Source of the DNA: Sphingobium sp. DEHP117
Lineage (GTDB): Bacteria > Pseudomonadota > Alphaproteobacteria > Sphingomonadales > Sphingomonadaceae
DNA length: 64,000 nt
Assembly (NCBI RefSeq): GCF_030867385.1
Contig: NZ_JAPFBJ010000003.1
Location: forward strand, 646,099 to 710,098
Direction of reading: 5' to 3'
The notes under the pieces are model-generated. The model ran no database searches. It was not told the DNA's origin and saw nothing but the letters and a program-made list of their open reading frames with translations. Below are positions 51,642 to 61,888 of the stretch, one piece after another; position 1 is the first letter of the stretch, and each line of letters begins with the position of its first letter. The position numbers and the translations under genes were made by a program.

Positions 51642-53815
51642 TCACGCCCGCCCATGCCCGCGCACCCGCGTTCGACGATCGGCCCGTGCTGGCCACTGCG
51701 CCGCTCAAGGCGGGCCACGCCCGCGAAGAGCTGTCGCGGGTCGGCGACTCAAGCTGGGATCTCGGTCCCGCCGTGTTCCGCGAGAACGCGCGGCGCTGCC
51801 ATGTCACCGTGCATTTCGACGTGCTCGAACATGCCGATGTGCAGGCGGCGATGCGTGCCTATCTCTACGCCCGCCTCAACGTCGATCTTCCCGGCTACCG
51901 CCCGAAGCTGCCGCCGGCGAGCATCCGCCAGGCATTCAACCGCGCACGCCGGTTCTTCGCCTTCGCGCGCCTGACGCTTGGAGGGCTCGACCTTGGCCGC
52001 ATCGATCAGGCGCTGGCCGATGCCTATGCCAGGCATCTTCGCCACGATTCTGCCCGGCGACCCGTCATAGTCGGCCACCTCCTCGAAGTGGTTTCCGATC
52101 TCTATCACTATCGTGACCGCCTCGCTGGCGGAGGCCTCGCGTTTGAGCCCTGGGCCGGACAGGCACCCGCCCGCGTCGCAGGCTATCGGCACGTCGTTGA
52201 GAACCGTACCCCGCGGTTTCCGGAAGATGTCATCGCCGCACTGCTCGCCTGGTCATTGCGCTACGTCACCGTCTTCGCGCACGATATTCTATCGGCTCGG
52301 GCCGCGCTGGATCGGCTCGAGGCGCGCCGCGCCCGGCTGCTTGCCGCCGAGCGCGGACTGCCTGGCGCAGAGCGCCGCCTGCGGCAGCGCGCGCGCCTCG
52401 AGCGCCATATCGCGCGTCGAGCCCGGCAAGGCCGCGGCGTGCCGATCTGGACGACCGCGCATAACGGCGTCACGCGCACCGATCCCCGCACCGGAGAAGC
52501 GACGCCGCCGATCAACGTCCATCTTCTCCATCTTCATGCCGGTGTCGATGCTGAGGCGGAACCGGCCATGCATTTCGGACTCGCCAAGGGCGTCTCCGCC
52601 CTGATCGAAGCCGCTGCCGCCGACCTGGGCGTCGAAGTGGGCGGCATGGACACGCCGATCTCGATTGATCCCGATAGCGGTCGGCCATGGCGCGCACGCT
52701 TCGATGCGAAGACGCTCGCACAAGAGGAACGGATGCTTCAGGCGGCCGCCTATATAGTGTGCGCTTACCTCACCGGCATGCGCGACTGCGAGGTGCAGGC
52801 GATGCGGCGGGGGTGCCTCTCGATCGCGCGCAGCGAGGATGGCCTGGTCGAGCGGCATCGCATTCGATCGACCATCTACAAGCGTCGGTCGACCATGGGC
52901 GAGGCGGCGAGCTGGGTGACGATCGAGCCGGTCGCAGACGCGATAGCGGTGCTTGAACGCCTGTCGGCAAGACCGACGCGCGCCAGCGGCAGCGATACGC
53001 TCTGGCCGGTGCTACGCCCCGGCGCCGCCACCAAGACGCATCTGTCGAGCGAGGTGGTCCGCCAACTCAACGCCTTCCGCGACCACCTCAACGCTGCCTT
53101 CGGCAGCCCTGATGTGCCGGTCATCCCGTCCGGACCCGGTGGCAAGCCGTGGCGCATAACGACGCGGCAGTTCCGCCGCACCATCGCATGGCACATCGCC
53201 AACCGTCCGTTCGGCACCATCGCCGGCATGATCCAGTATAAGCACGCCTCGGTCGCCGCTTTCGAGGGCTATGCCGGAACCAGCGCATCGGGGTTTCGCG
53301 CCGAGGTCGAGGCGCAGCGCCGGCTCGGTCAGCAGGGCGACCTGCTGGACTATTTCGACCGGCGGCAGGGCGGTGCCTCACTCGCGGGGCCGGCGGGACC
53401 ACGCATCGCGCGGACGCTCGACGATGCGGCCGTGCAGCTCGGGCCCTTGCCCGCCATGATCGCCGACCGCTCCCGGCTACGTGTCATGCTCGCCAGCGTC
53501 GCGCGAACCCTCCATGTCGGCCTCCTCGCGGATTGCTTCTTCGATCCCGCCACCGCGCTCTGCCTCAAGCGCGTGACCACCCCCGATCCCAAGCAGCCGC
53601 TCACGGCGCTGTGCGAGCCGACCCGCTGTCCCAACGCCTGCATCACCGCCCGTCACAGGCCAGCTTGGGAACGCGCGGCCGATGATGCCAGGGCATTGCT
53701 GCGCGAACGACGTCTGTCGGATCTTCAACGCCATGCACTCGCCACCGAGATCAACCGGCTCACTACCGTGATCGACGCCATCGGCCCCGCGCCGCCGGAG
53801 GCCAACCCCGGCTGA
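51638..53815 (+). CDS. Tyrosine recombinase 3 of the mer-trio element
   Basis: 725 residues from the ATG at 51638, which overlaps the previous stop by ATGA. A long N-terminal region is rich in arginine (about 225-275). The catalytic domain shows Arg I in YLTGMRDCEVQAM, a box TTRQFRRTIAWH, YKHASVAAFEGYAG with the tyrosine, and then a cysteine-bearing tail (CEPTRCPNACI) like that of recombinase 2. This is large for a tyrosine recombinase but normal for the third member of such trios. 155 bp without a gene separate it from ardC copy A. Confidence 0.85.
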   Translation: MITPAHARAPAFDDRPVLATAPLKAGHAREELSRVGDSSWDLGPAVFRENARRCHVTVHFDVLEHADVQAAMRAYLYARLNVDLPGYRPKLPPASIRQAFNRARRFFAFARLTLGGLDLGRIDQALADAYARHLRHDSARRPVIVGHLLEVVSDLYHYRDRLAGGGLAFEPWAGQAPARVAGYRHVVENRTPRFPEDVIAALLAWSLRYVTVFAHDILSARAALDRLEARRARLLAAERGLPGAERRLRQRARLERHIARRARQGRGVPIWTTAHNGVTRTDPRTGEATPPINVHLLHLHAGVDAEAEPAMHFGLAKGVSALIEAAAADLGVEVGGMDTPISIDPDSGRPWRARFDAKTLAQEERMLQAAAYIVCAYLTGMRDCEVQAMRRGCLSIARSEDGLVERHRIRSTIYKRRSTMGEAASWVTIEPVADAIAVLERLSARPTRASGSDTLWPVLRPGAATKTHLSSEVVRQLNAFRDHLNAAFGSPDVPVIPSGPGGKPWRITTRQFRRTIAWHIANRPFGTIAGMIQYKHASVAAFEGYAGTSASGFRAEVEAQRRLGQQGDLLDYFDRRQGGASLAGPAGPRIARTLDDAAVQLGPLPAMIADRSRLRVMLASVARTLHVGLLADCFFDPATALCLKRVTTPDPKQPLTALCEPTRCPNACITARHRPAWERAADDARALLRERRLSDLQRHALATEINRLTTVIDAIGPAPPEANPG

Positions 53816-54752
53816 CGGCGGAAGCTCTGCGCCGGTCGGCGCGCTGGCGCAACGGCGTTGCCGTCCTCCGCTTCGCTGCGGCCCTACGGGTGCGCAACCG
53901 CGCTTGTGCCCGGCGCTAGTCGAGCTCCGCCGCCGGGGATGGCCCCCGACGGGCAAGCGGAGTTCAGATCATGCCAACTCAGGTACGAGCCGACGTCTAT
54001 ACTCGGGTCACCGAGGCGATCCTTGCAGCGATCGAAGCCGGTACGGGCAACTGGCGCATGCCATGGCATCACAGCGGCGCCGATGTCACCCGGCCGACCA
54101 ACATCGCCAGCGGCAAGCCCTATCGCGGCATCAACACGGTGTCGCTCTGGGCGGCGGCCTATGGCGGCGGCTATGCGAGCGGGGTCTGGGGCACTTATCG
54201 TCAGTGGCAGGACCGCGGCGCCCAGGTCCGCAAGGGCGAGCAGGCCAGCCTCGGCGTCCTCTGGAAGGAGATCAGCCGGCGCGACGACGAGCAGGATGAC
54301 GAAGATGGCGGCAAGGGACGGCGGCTCTTCGCCCGGGCGTTCAGCCTGTTCAACGCCGATCAGGTCGACGGCTACGCGCCCGAGCCCGGGCCGGTCCTGC
54401 CCGAGAGCGAGCGCCTTGCGGCCGCCGAGGCCTTCATCGCCGCGCTCGGTATCGACACGGTCTACGGGTCGAGCAGCGCCTATTACCATCTCGGCGAAGA
54501 CCGCATCTACATGCCGCACTTCGCAACCTTCCGTAGCGCGCATGGATTCTACGGCACCCATATCCACGAGTGTGCCCATGCCAGCGGCGCGGCGCATCGG
54601 CTCGACCGGGATTTCAGCGCCAGGTGGACCAAGGACGCGCTCGCGATGGAGGAAGCGACCGCCGAGCTGACCGCCTCGTTCCTGCTTGCCGACCTCGGCA
54701 TCGCGCACGATCCGCGTCCCGATCATGCCGCCTATATCGCCTCCTGGCTGGC

Positions 54753-54779
54753 GTTATGCTCACCTCGCCATAACCTGGC
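54753..54779 (+). repeat. 27-bp block between ardC and RIT copy 3
   Basis: Identical to 1500-1526, in the same orientation. Confidence 0.7.
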
Positions 54780-54864
54780 TAATCGCGAGGTGTCGATAAT
54801 GTGAAGGAACGCGGCCAGATTGGCCGAGTTCTGGGGTTTCCTGCCAACGTTCCTTCACATTATT

Positions 54865-55869
54865 TCAAAGCGTGTCGAGCCAGGCGAGCACGCTTGTATC
54901 GCGCTTCCACGAAGGCTGACCGCCGGGTGTTGTCGGAACGGCGACCTGTTCCAGGGCCTTTCGCTTCGTTTCAAGATTGGCCCTGGCATAGTGGTTGGTC
55001 GTGTCGAGGCTCACGTGGCCGAGCCAACTGCGGATGACTGTAACATCGACGCCCGCAGATATGAGGTGCACGGCGGTGGCGTGCCGGAAGGCGTGCGGCG
55101 TCACGTGCTTGGTACGCAGCGTTGGTGTGGCTTCGGTCGCCGCCTTTACGTAGGCGGCAAGCTTGAATCGGACGCCCGACGCGCTGAGCGGTTCGCCATA
55201 GCGGTTAACGAACAGCCGTTGGTCAGGCGCCCGTGGTTGCCGTTCGAGCAGCTTCTTCAGCAGCAAGGCTGTTTCAGGCCAGAGCGGGCAGATGCGTTCC
55301 TTCCGTCCCTTGCCGGTCAAGCGCACGCAGCTCGGACTTTCGAACCGGATTGCTTCGGGGCACAAGTCGAGCGCTTCCTGTATTCGTGCGCCGCTGTTGT
55401 AGAGGAACGAGAGCAGCACATGATCGCGCATGCCTTCGAGCGTCGAACGGTCAGGCTGGGCAAGAATTGCCGTCACTTCCGCCGGATCCAGATAGCAGGG
55501 CTCCGATACCGGCGTGCGCTTGACGGGTATGTTGAGGATTTCGACGCATTGCGCGATCGATGCAGGATCCCTGGTCGCCACGAAGTGGAAGAAGCTGCGG
55601 ATTGCGGCAAGCCTGCAGTTGCGCGTGCCGATCGTGCCGCCGCGCTCATGTTCAGCGTAACTGAGGAACGCGGAGACCTCGCTTGCGGCCAGATCAGTCA
55701 TCGTAATCATAGCCACCTTCCTTCCAGCCCGCTGTGCGACGAACCGCAAGAACAGCCGCCAGGTATCGCGGTATGATCGGACTGTATGGATGGATGCGTT
55801 GCGCTGCTCGACCAGCCATTCGTAGAAGAACGCGCGCATCAGTACCGGGAACGGGTTGGCCTTGCTCAT
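54865..55869 (-). CDS. ritC: RIT tyrosine recombinase C
   Basis: 334 residues, identical to the genes at 1612 and 9217, with the full catalytic set (NSGARIQEAL, HAFRHATAVH, GHVSLDTTNHYARA). The start overlaps the ritB stop by ATGA. Confidence 0.9.
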   Translation of the reverse strand: MSKANPFPVLMRAFFYEWLVEQRNASIHTVRSYRDTWRLFLRFVAQRAGRKVAMITMTDLAASEVSAFLSYAEHERGGTIGTRNCRLAAIRSFFHFVATRDPASIAQCVEILNIPVKRTPVSEPCYLDPAEVTAILAQPDRSTLEGMRDHVLLSFLYNSGARIQEALDLCPEAIRFESPSCVRLTGKGRKERICPLWPETALLLKKLLERQPRAPDQRLFVNRYGEPLSASGVRFKLAAYVKAATEATPTLRTKHVTPHAFRHATAVHLISAGVDVTVIRSWLGHVSLDTTNHYARANLETKRKALEQVAVPTTPGGQPSWKRDTSVLAWLDTL

Positions 55870-57230
55870 GTCTGCACCTCCCGCTCCATGCTGAGGCAAG
55901 GTGCGCCCACCATGCGGAACCGCTCGTTTGCGTAATGCAGCAGATCCTGGGTGACCGTGATGTAGACCAGCGTAGAGTTGATATCCCGGTGGCCGAGGTA
56001 GGTCGCGAGGAATGGCAGACGGTCCTGCGGGTTGATGCCCGTCCTGTACCATTCGAGGATCCGGTTCACGACCATCGAGTGGCGCAGGTCGTGCAAACGC
56101 GGTCCCGTTCGCCCCTGCGGTGGCTTCAGCCCGGCACGGCGTATGACGTCAACGAGCAGCCAGGCGACGGCTTGCTTCGTATAGCGGCCGCTCCGCTGCT
56201 CGTGCCAGAACAGACCTGACCTCGGATCCTGCGGGGCACCCGCGCGACGCCGCACATCGATGTACGCCCGAAGTTCGGCCATCACAGTGTCGGGCAGCGG
56301 CAGTATCCTTGTCTTGTAGAACTTGGTCTGCCGTATAGTGATCGTGCCGCCCTGAAGATCAACATCCCCCAGATCAAGGCGGGCAACCTCGCTGCGCCGC
56401 AGGCCCGCGCAATAGGCGAGCAGAAGCATCGTGTAGACACTCAACGGGCGAAGCGACGCTCGCGGAGAGGGGTAAGAGCGAGCAATGTCGAGCATATGCT
56501 GCACGTCGGCGGGCGTATAGATATGAGGTTTGCGCCATTGTTTGGCCACTTCCTTCCCCGGACGTGGGTCCGGTCGGCGCGGTGGGATCGACGGATCCCG
56601 GTGGCGGAGTATCTTCGCAAGGACGCGCTTCAGCTTTTCGCATTCGGCAGGATGATTGCGCGTGGCCTTCGCCGCCGCCCAGTGTTCGAGCATCACCCCG
56701 ATCGGTTCATCCTGCAGCGCCGGGTTCAGCTGTAGGAACCGGTCGAACCGCAAAAGCCACACAGGCTGCGTGGTATATTTGTACCCCCTGTTGCGCATCA
56801 GCGTAACGTGCTCGGCCATGATCGCGCCCAGCACGCTGCCGAACGGTTTGGGCTGATGCAGTTCGGCAAGGGCTTGTTCTGGATCGCGTGAAGCCAGAGC
56901 GCGCCAGACCGGCATGCACTGCTTGACGTTGCACTCCTTGCGCAGGACGACGACGGGATTGCGGTGGATCGCCCCGGTTTGCACAAGGTGATCGAGGAAC
57001 CGGTCGATAATGCGGGTGCGGTGGAGCAGCGTCGTCGCTGTCCAACGGTCGGACCACGCCCGCAACCAGGCTACCAGCACATCTTGGCCGAGTTCGGTGT
57101 GGCGCGCGGCGACGTCCTGGAAGCTGTAGAGCACCTGTTTGTAATAGGTGCGGCTGTTCTTGCTGCGCAGGCCAAGGTCCGCGAGATAGCGCGCGATCAA
57201 CAGTCGTTCGGGATCGGGCCATGGCGTCAT
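55866..57230 (-). CDS. ritB: RIT tyrosine recombinase B
   Basis: 454 residues, identical to the genes at 2613 and 10218. A longer open reading upstream exists only because the neighbouring ritA is frameshifted; the ATG at 57230 is the coupled start. Confidence 0.9.
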   Translation of the reverse strand: MTPWPDPERLLIARYLADLGLRSKNSRTYYKQVLYSFQDVAARHTELGQDVLVAWLRAWSDRWTATTLLHRTRIIDRFLDHLVQTGAIHRNPVVVLRKECNVKQCMPVWRALASRDPEQALAELHQPKPFGSVLGAIMAEHVTLMRNRGYKYTTQPVWLLRFDRFLQLNPALQDEPIGVMLEHWAAAKATRNHPAECEKLKRVLAKILRHRDPSIPPRRPDPRPGKEVAKQWRKPHIYTPADVQHMLDIARSYPSPRASLRPLSVYTMLLLAYCAGLRRSEVARLDLGDVDLQGGTITIRQTKFYKTRILPLPDTVMAELRAYIDVRRRAGAPQDPRSGLFWHEQRSGRYTKQAVAWLLVDVIRRAGLKPPQGRTGPRLHDLRHSMVVNRILEWYRTGINPQDRLPFLATYLGHRDINSTLVYITVTQDLLHYANERFRMVGAPCLSMEREVQT

Positions 57231-58465
57231 GACAGCACCTCCGATCCCGGAACGTCGAGCGCGATGGCCCGCAGGTCTTCGGTTGCCAGCTTGAGATACG
57301 GAGCGGTAGATTCCGTCGAACGATGACCCAGCATATCGCCGATCACCTTTTGCGGGACCGAGGCGCGCAGCATCTCGACCGCGCGGGCATGTCTGAAGAT
57401 GTGTGGCCCACACTTCCCGGTGGCTTGACCCCGGCATCCCGGATTCGCCGGAAGACGGCACTATGCAGCACCCGGAGCCTTCCATAGGGTGCACGGGTCC
57501 GCACGAACACTTCGCGGGCGTCGGTCTGCGGTCGTCCCGAGCGCAGATAGCTGAGGATGGCTTCGCCCACCGGAGCCATCAACGGCAGATAGGAACAGGC
57601 ACGGGTCTTGGTGTGGAGGATGCGGATCGATTCCGTCCGCCAGTCAATATCCTCGATCTTCAGATTGCGGATTTCGCCGGACCTCCAGACCATAAGTCGC
57701 CAGCAGTTGCAGGATCGCCTGATCTCTGAGCCCGATAGGCGTTGCTGTCTTTGCTCGCGGTTTCCAGAACGGCGGCGATCTGATCGCGCTCCAGGATCGA
57801 GGGGCACCCCTTCATAGGCATACAATAGCGGGGCGATGACGTGCGGCGACAAGTCGATTGCGGTGCGGCGCGTACGGTGCAGATAACGCAACAGCGAGCG
57901 AAGACGCTCCGCCACGTCCTTCACCGATTTGCGCGTTTGGTGCGGGCTGCGCATATCAATGTACACGGTCGATGTCGCCGACGCTCATTCCACCAGGCTG
58001 TCGACGCCGCATCGATCAAGCTGCCAGGTCAGGAAGTTCCGACCTTCCCACATCAATGCGTAGATGCCTGCGCTCCGCAAGGCCCCGCTCCTCGCGCAGC
58101 CATATTTTTCTTATTTTCGTCGCAAATCGTAAAGCGCAGCGTGTCAGCAGCACATGTCGCTTTGGGCGCGGGTGGCCAACGGCCCTGTGCAAGCCGCAGT
58201 AGGCGTGGATTCCAGAACGCGGAATGGAGTGCCAACACGGCCCTGGTGGTCGGCCATGACGTTTGCGGAACATCGTGATCGCATGGTGCAAATAGTACCC
58301 CACCTGCGCCTCGGTCACCTCCGCGATCGGGATGCTGCGCCGGGCAAGATAGTCGAGGAACCCGCGCGCATAGGCGCAGTAGTTCCCGGCCACCACCGGG
58401 CTGTATCGTTGGCTGGTCAGTACGGATCTGAGTTCGGAGATCAGTTCGCAATCGGTATTCGGCAT
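57227..58465 (-). pseudogene. ritA: RIT tyrosine recombinase A with many indels
   Basis: Matches the intact ritA at 11579-12811 from end to end but with single-base deletions or insertions at about 57418, 57686, 57745, 57802, 57964, 57990, 58067 and 58202, and a disturbed patch near 58104-58119. Most are in short homopolymers. Four-base G run near 57830 is unchanged here. Read as written the gene is dead; the pattern is more like uncorrected reads than evolution. Confidence 0.8.
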
Positions 58466-58702
58466 TGACGGCTCCTCTGCTGGTCAAACGACCGCAGAGG
58501 TTCGTCGAGAAATAATGCGGAGCAAAGCCCGTCAGATAACGTCGCAATTCTGCGCATTTCAGACACTGAAACTGCGTTCCTTCACATTATCGACACCTCG
58601 CGATTACTTCAGGTGCTGAAGAACGACAGCCGCGCGATCTTCACTGCGGCCAGCAAGGCGCAGGCGGCGGCCGATTGGATGCACGCCCAGCAGCCGTGAC
58701 GC

Positions 58703-59117
58703 TCACGCGGCCCGCACCTCGGCGCCGAGCGCATCAAGCAGCGGACAGCCCGGATCCTGACCGGCATCGCAGGCTCGCACCGAGTCTGCCAGAACCCGTT
58801 CCATCCGCCTGAGGTCCGCGATCGCGCGCGCACATCCTGCAGATGCGACGCGCGAGCTCGCGGACTTCGGTGCAGGAGGCCTGGCCGCCGGCCGCGAGTC
58901 CGAGCAAGGCGCGCACCTCGTCAAGGGTGAAGCCCAGCTCCCTCGCACGGCGCACGAAGCCCAGGCGAGCCACGTCCTCCCGACCGTAGCTGCGGTAACG
59001 GCCCCGCCGCGGCGGAACGGGCAGCAGCCCGATCCGCTCGTAATAGCGGATCGTCTCGATGTTGCAGCTGGTACGGCGCGAGAGTTCGCCGATCTGGATC
59101 GCGGCGGTTGCGGCCAT
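58703..59117 (-). pseudogene. merR: merR copy with two single-base deletions
   Basis: Second copy of the merR at 5445-5861. Two single C deletions (near 58822 and 58850) shift the frame in the C-terminal half that carries C82, C117 and C125. The helix-turn-helix part is intact. It lies in the error-dense zone, so it may be functional in reality. Confidence 0.8.
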
Positions 59118-59131
59118 CTTCAAAATACCTC

Positions 59132-59162
59132 TTGAGTCTGTAGTCGCTACAGATGGTAGGAT
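59132..59162 (+). promoter_or_regulatory. merT promoter and MerR operator, copy 2
   Basis: TTGAGT (59132-59137), a 19-bp spacer with the dyad CTGTAG-TCG-CTACAG, and TAGGAT (59157-59162). Identical to 5876-5906. Confidence 0.88.
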
Positions 59163-59191
59163 AGCTGCATGCCCGCCACAAGGAGTCGCCC

Positions 59192-59549
59192 GTGACCCAG
59201 ACACAAGCCCGCCCAAGGGGATAAGTACCGCCGCGCTTACCCTGGCGGGGATCGCCGCCGCGTTCGGCGTCGCTGCTGCTGCGCACTGCCGATCCTCTTG
59301 GCATCCGCCGCATCGGCGCGGCCTGGCTCAGCGGCGTGGCCGTCGTCTCCGCGCCCTATCGCACGCCGCTCCTCGTGATCGGCGCATTATGCCTCGTCGC
59401 CGGCGCCGCGCTGCTATTGCGCCAGCAAACTCGCCGCCATGCGCTGCGGCCCGGACGGCGTTGTGCACGCCGCGCTGGACGCGCATCCTCACTCTCGCCG
59501 GCTATTGGTCGGCGCGGCACTGCTCTGGGCGGGTTATAGCTATGTCTGA
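59192..59549 (+). pseudogene. merT: merT copy with several indels
   Basis: Corresponds to 5936-6295. Single-base losses or gains near 59204, 59275, 59309, 59427, 59461 and 59501 break the frame, including next to the first cysteine pair. The surrounding sequence is otherwise identical, so error is the likelier cause. Confidence 0.78.
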
Positions 59550-59771
59550 CGTCGTTCCGGAGCTGCACTCGACCCTGACCTGTCCGCACTGCGGACATCA
59601 GGCGACCGAGACGATGCCGACCAACGCATGCCAGTTTTTTCTATGACTGCCGGGGCTGCGGCGCGGTCCTCAAGCCCAAGCAGGGCGATTGCTGCGTCCT
59701 TTTGTTCCTATGGCGACGTTCCGTGTCCGCCGATCCAGATCGAGGGCAAGGGCGCGTCCTGCTGCGGCTGA
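59542..59771 (+). pseudogene. GDCCVxC gene copy with two insertions
   Basis: Corresponds to 6288-6515. An extra T near 59640 and an extra C near 59699 break the frame before and at the GDCCV motif. Same error-dense zone. Confidence 0.75.
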
Positions 59772-59780
59772 AGACAAGCC

Positions 59781-60560
59781 GTGGACGCTTGCCACCCCGC
59801 TGACGCTGCCCCTGAACCGACGGTTGCATTCCCCGACGGCACCGTCGTCCCGGACTGGACTGCGGTCACCGCGCCAAGCGCCCATTCGGCCCTGACAGCG
59901 CTGTTCGCGGCATTTATCGGCCGCAGGTGGCATGGCATCGACAGCACCGAGGACGAGGTGCGGCGTGCCATCCTCCGGGCCTATGTCACCCAGGGCCACG
60001 CGCCGGCGCCGGTGGAGATCGCTGCCGCGGTTGCGCTCCCGCCCGGCGACGTGGCCGCAGCGCTCCACCGGCTCGCCGGACGCGATCTCGTGGTCCTCGA
60101 CGGCGACGGCCGAGTGAGCGGCGCCTATCCTTTCACCGATGCTCCCAGTGAGCATCAGGTGGAGGCCGCGGGTATCACGATGGGAGCCATGTGCGCCCTC
60201 GACGCGCTGGGGATCTGCACGATCGCACCGCACGCCAGCCTCATCCGCTCGTCATGCCGCCAATGCCGGCGCTCGCTTGCGATCCATGTCCACGACCGGG
60301 GCTGCACCTTGGGCGACGTCGTGCCCGAGGGGATTCTCGTCTGGTCCGGTCATCGCTACACCGGCGGCTGTGCAGCGTCTTCGCTCTGCACTCAGCAGGC
60401 TTTCTTCTGCCATGCCGATCATCTTGAAGCCTGGCGTATGGACGGTTCCGTGACCGCCCGCGACGGCATTCGCCTGACCCTGCGCGAGGCCCTCCAGGTC
60501 GGCCGCGCGATCTTTGCACCGATGCTCGGAGGGATATTGCCATGGCCCATTACGACCTGA
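59781..60560 (+). CDS. merB: Organomercurial lyase MerB, copy 2
   Basis: Same protein as at 6525-7304 except for the first residues, where one inserted G (before 59784) and one lost C (near 59803) cancel out and change MTLATPADAA to MDACHPADAA. The start codon is still GTG at 59781. The catalytic residues C138, D141, C159 and the later cysteines are unaffected, so this copy should be active. Confidence 0.85.
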   Translation: MDACHPADAAPEPTVAFPDGTVVPDWTAVTAPSAHSALTALFAAFIGRRWHGIDSTEDEVRRAILRAYVTQGHAPAPVEIAAAVALPPGDVAAALHRLAGRDLVVLDGDGRVSGAYPFTDAPSEHQVEAAGITMGAMCALDALGICTIAPHASLIRSSCRQCRRSLAIHVHDRGCTLGDVVPEGILVWSGHRYTGGCAASSLCTQQAFFCHADHLEAWRMDGSVTARDGIRLTLREALQVGRAIFAPMLGGILPWPITT

Positions 60561-61888
60561 TCGTCATCGGCAGCGGAACAGCCGCCCAGGTCGCGATCGG
60601 CCAGGTCCGCGCCGCCGGATGGTCCGTCGCCGTCATCGACCACCGCCCGTTCGGCGGCACCTGTGCGCTACGGGGCTGCGATCCCAAGAAGATGCTGGTC
60701 AGCGGCGAAGAGGCGATCGATGCCGCCGCTCGCATGGCCGGACATGGTGTCGGCGGCGACCTGGCGATCGATTGGCCGAGCCTGATGGCGTTCAAGCGCA
60801 GCTTTACCGATCCGGTCCCCGCCAAGCAGGAACGCCGCTACGCCAAGCTGGGCGTCGACGCCTTCCACGGGCTAGCGCGCTTCGCAAGCCCGGACGCGGT
60901 CGCGGTCGACGGTCGGACGTTGCAGGCCCAGCATATCCTGATCGCAACCGGCGCGGGGCCGATCCCGCTCGGCATTCCAGGCGAGGAGCTGGTCAGCACG
61001 AGCGACGCTTTCCTCGAGCTGGAGACGCTGCCGCGCCGGATCGTGCTGATCGGCGGCGGCTATGTCGCCGCGGAGTTCTCGCATCTGGCCGCACGTGCCG
61101 GCGCCGAAGTCACGATCCTGCAGCGCGCTAGCCGGCTGCTGCCGCATTTCGATCCCGACCTGGTGGGCTGGCTCACACCGCGGTTCACGGCGCTCGGCAT
61201 TCGCATCGAGACCGGCACCGCGGTCACACGGGTCGAGCGGAACGGGGACGGCCTGCAGGTGCGTGCCTCTCGCCAGGGAGCGCCGGACCTGGAGGTCGCC
61301 TGCGATCTCGTCATTCATGCTGCCGGGCGTCGTCCCGATCTCGGCAGCCTCGACCTGTCCACCGGGCAGGTCGCGGTGCAAGACGGACGACTGCAGCTCG
61401 ATGCGCATCTGCGCAGCATTTCCAACCCGCGGGTCTATGCCGCCGGTGACGCCGCCGGCGTCGGGCCGCCCCTGACCCCGGTGTCGAGCCACGACGCGAA
61501 GATCGTCGCCGCGAACCTCCTGCAAGGTCCATCGCGCGAGCCCGACTATCGCGGTGTTCCGAGCGTCGCCTTCACCGTGCCGCCGATCGCCGCCGTCGGG
61601 CTTTCGGAAGAGGCGGCGCGCCGCAGCGGCCTCAAGTTCCGGGTTAACGCGGCCTCGACGCCGGACTGGTTCACCGCCCGCCGGCTCGCCGAGCCGGTCT
61701 ATGGCCACAAAGTTCTGATCGACGAGCGGACGGACCTCGTCCTCGGCGCGCATCTCGTCGGGCCGAACGCCGACGAGGTGATCAACCTTTTCGGCCTGGC
61801 CATCCGCCACGGCCTCACCGCGGCCGATCTACGCTCCACCATGTTTGCCTATCCGACCGGCGCCTCGGATATCGGCTACATGCTCTAG
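60542..61888 (+). CDS. merA: MerA-like flavoprotein reductase, copy 2
   Basis: 448 residues, identical to 7286-8632, with redox pair C41-C46 and no C-terminal vicinal cysteines. It overlaps merB by 19 bases. It lies beyond the indel-dense zone and is intact. Confidence 0.77.
   Translation: MAHYDLIVIGSGTAAQVAIGQVRAAGWSVAVIDHRPFGGTCALRGCDPKKMLVSGEEAIDAAARMAGHGVGGDLAIDWPSLMAFKRSFTDPVPAKQERRYAKLGVDAFHGLARFASPDAVAVDGRTLQAQHILIATGAGPIPLGIPGEELVSTSDAFLELETLPRRIVLIGGGYVAAEFSHLAARAGAEVTILQRASRLLPHFDPDLVGWLTPRFTALGIRIETGTAVTRVERNGDGLQVRASRQGAPDLEVACDLVIHAAGRRPDLGSLDLSTGQVAVQDGRLQLDAHLRSISNPRVYAAGDAAGVGPPLTPVSSHDAKIVAANLLQGPSREPDYRGVPSVAFTVPPIAAVGLSEEAARRSGLKFRVNAASTPDWFTARRLAEPVYGHKVLIDERTDLVLGAHLVGPNADEVINLFGLAIRHGLTAADLRSTMFAYPTGASDIGYML

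Larger units (their letters stand above)
54780..58606 (-). mobile_element. RIT element, copy 3
   Basis: Terminal inverted repeats at 54780-54811 and 58575-58606. ritC and ritB are intact and identical to the other copies. ritA has about nine single-base indels plus a short scrambled patch, all between 57417 and 58202. The contrast between a perfect first 2.6 kb and a dense run of indels points to poor sequence quality there. Confidence 0.9.
53971..58699 (+). pseudogene. ardC: ArdC copy A within mer-trio copy 2, split by RIT copy 3
   Basis: Same as 718-5441. The first part, 53971-54752, includes HECAH; the last part, 58607-58699, encodes LQVLKNDSRAIF to the stop. The insertion point of RIT is identical to copy 1, so RIT entered this ardC before the mer-trio element was duplicated. 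Confidence 0.87.

Noticed and set aside
57227..59771. Genuine decay of the second mer/RIT copy
   Set aside because: All changes are single-base indels clustered in one stretch between identical flanks; sequence error is the simpler reading, although it cannot be proved here.
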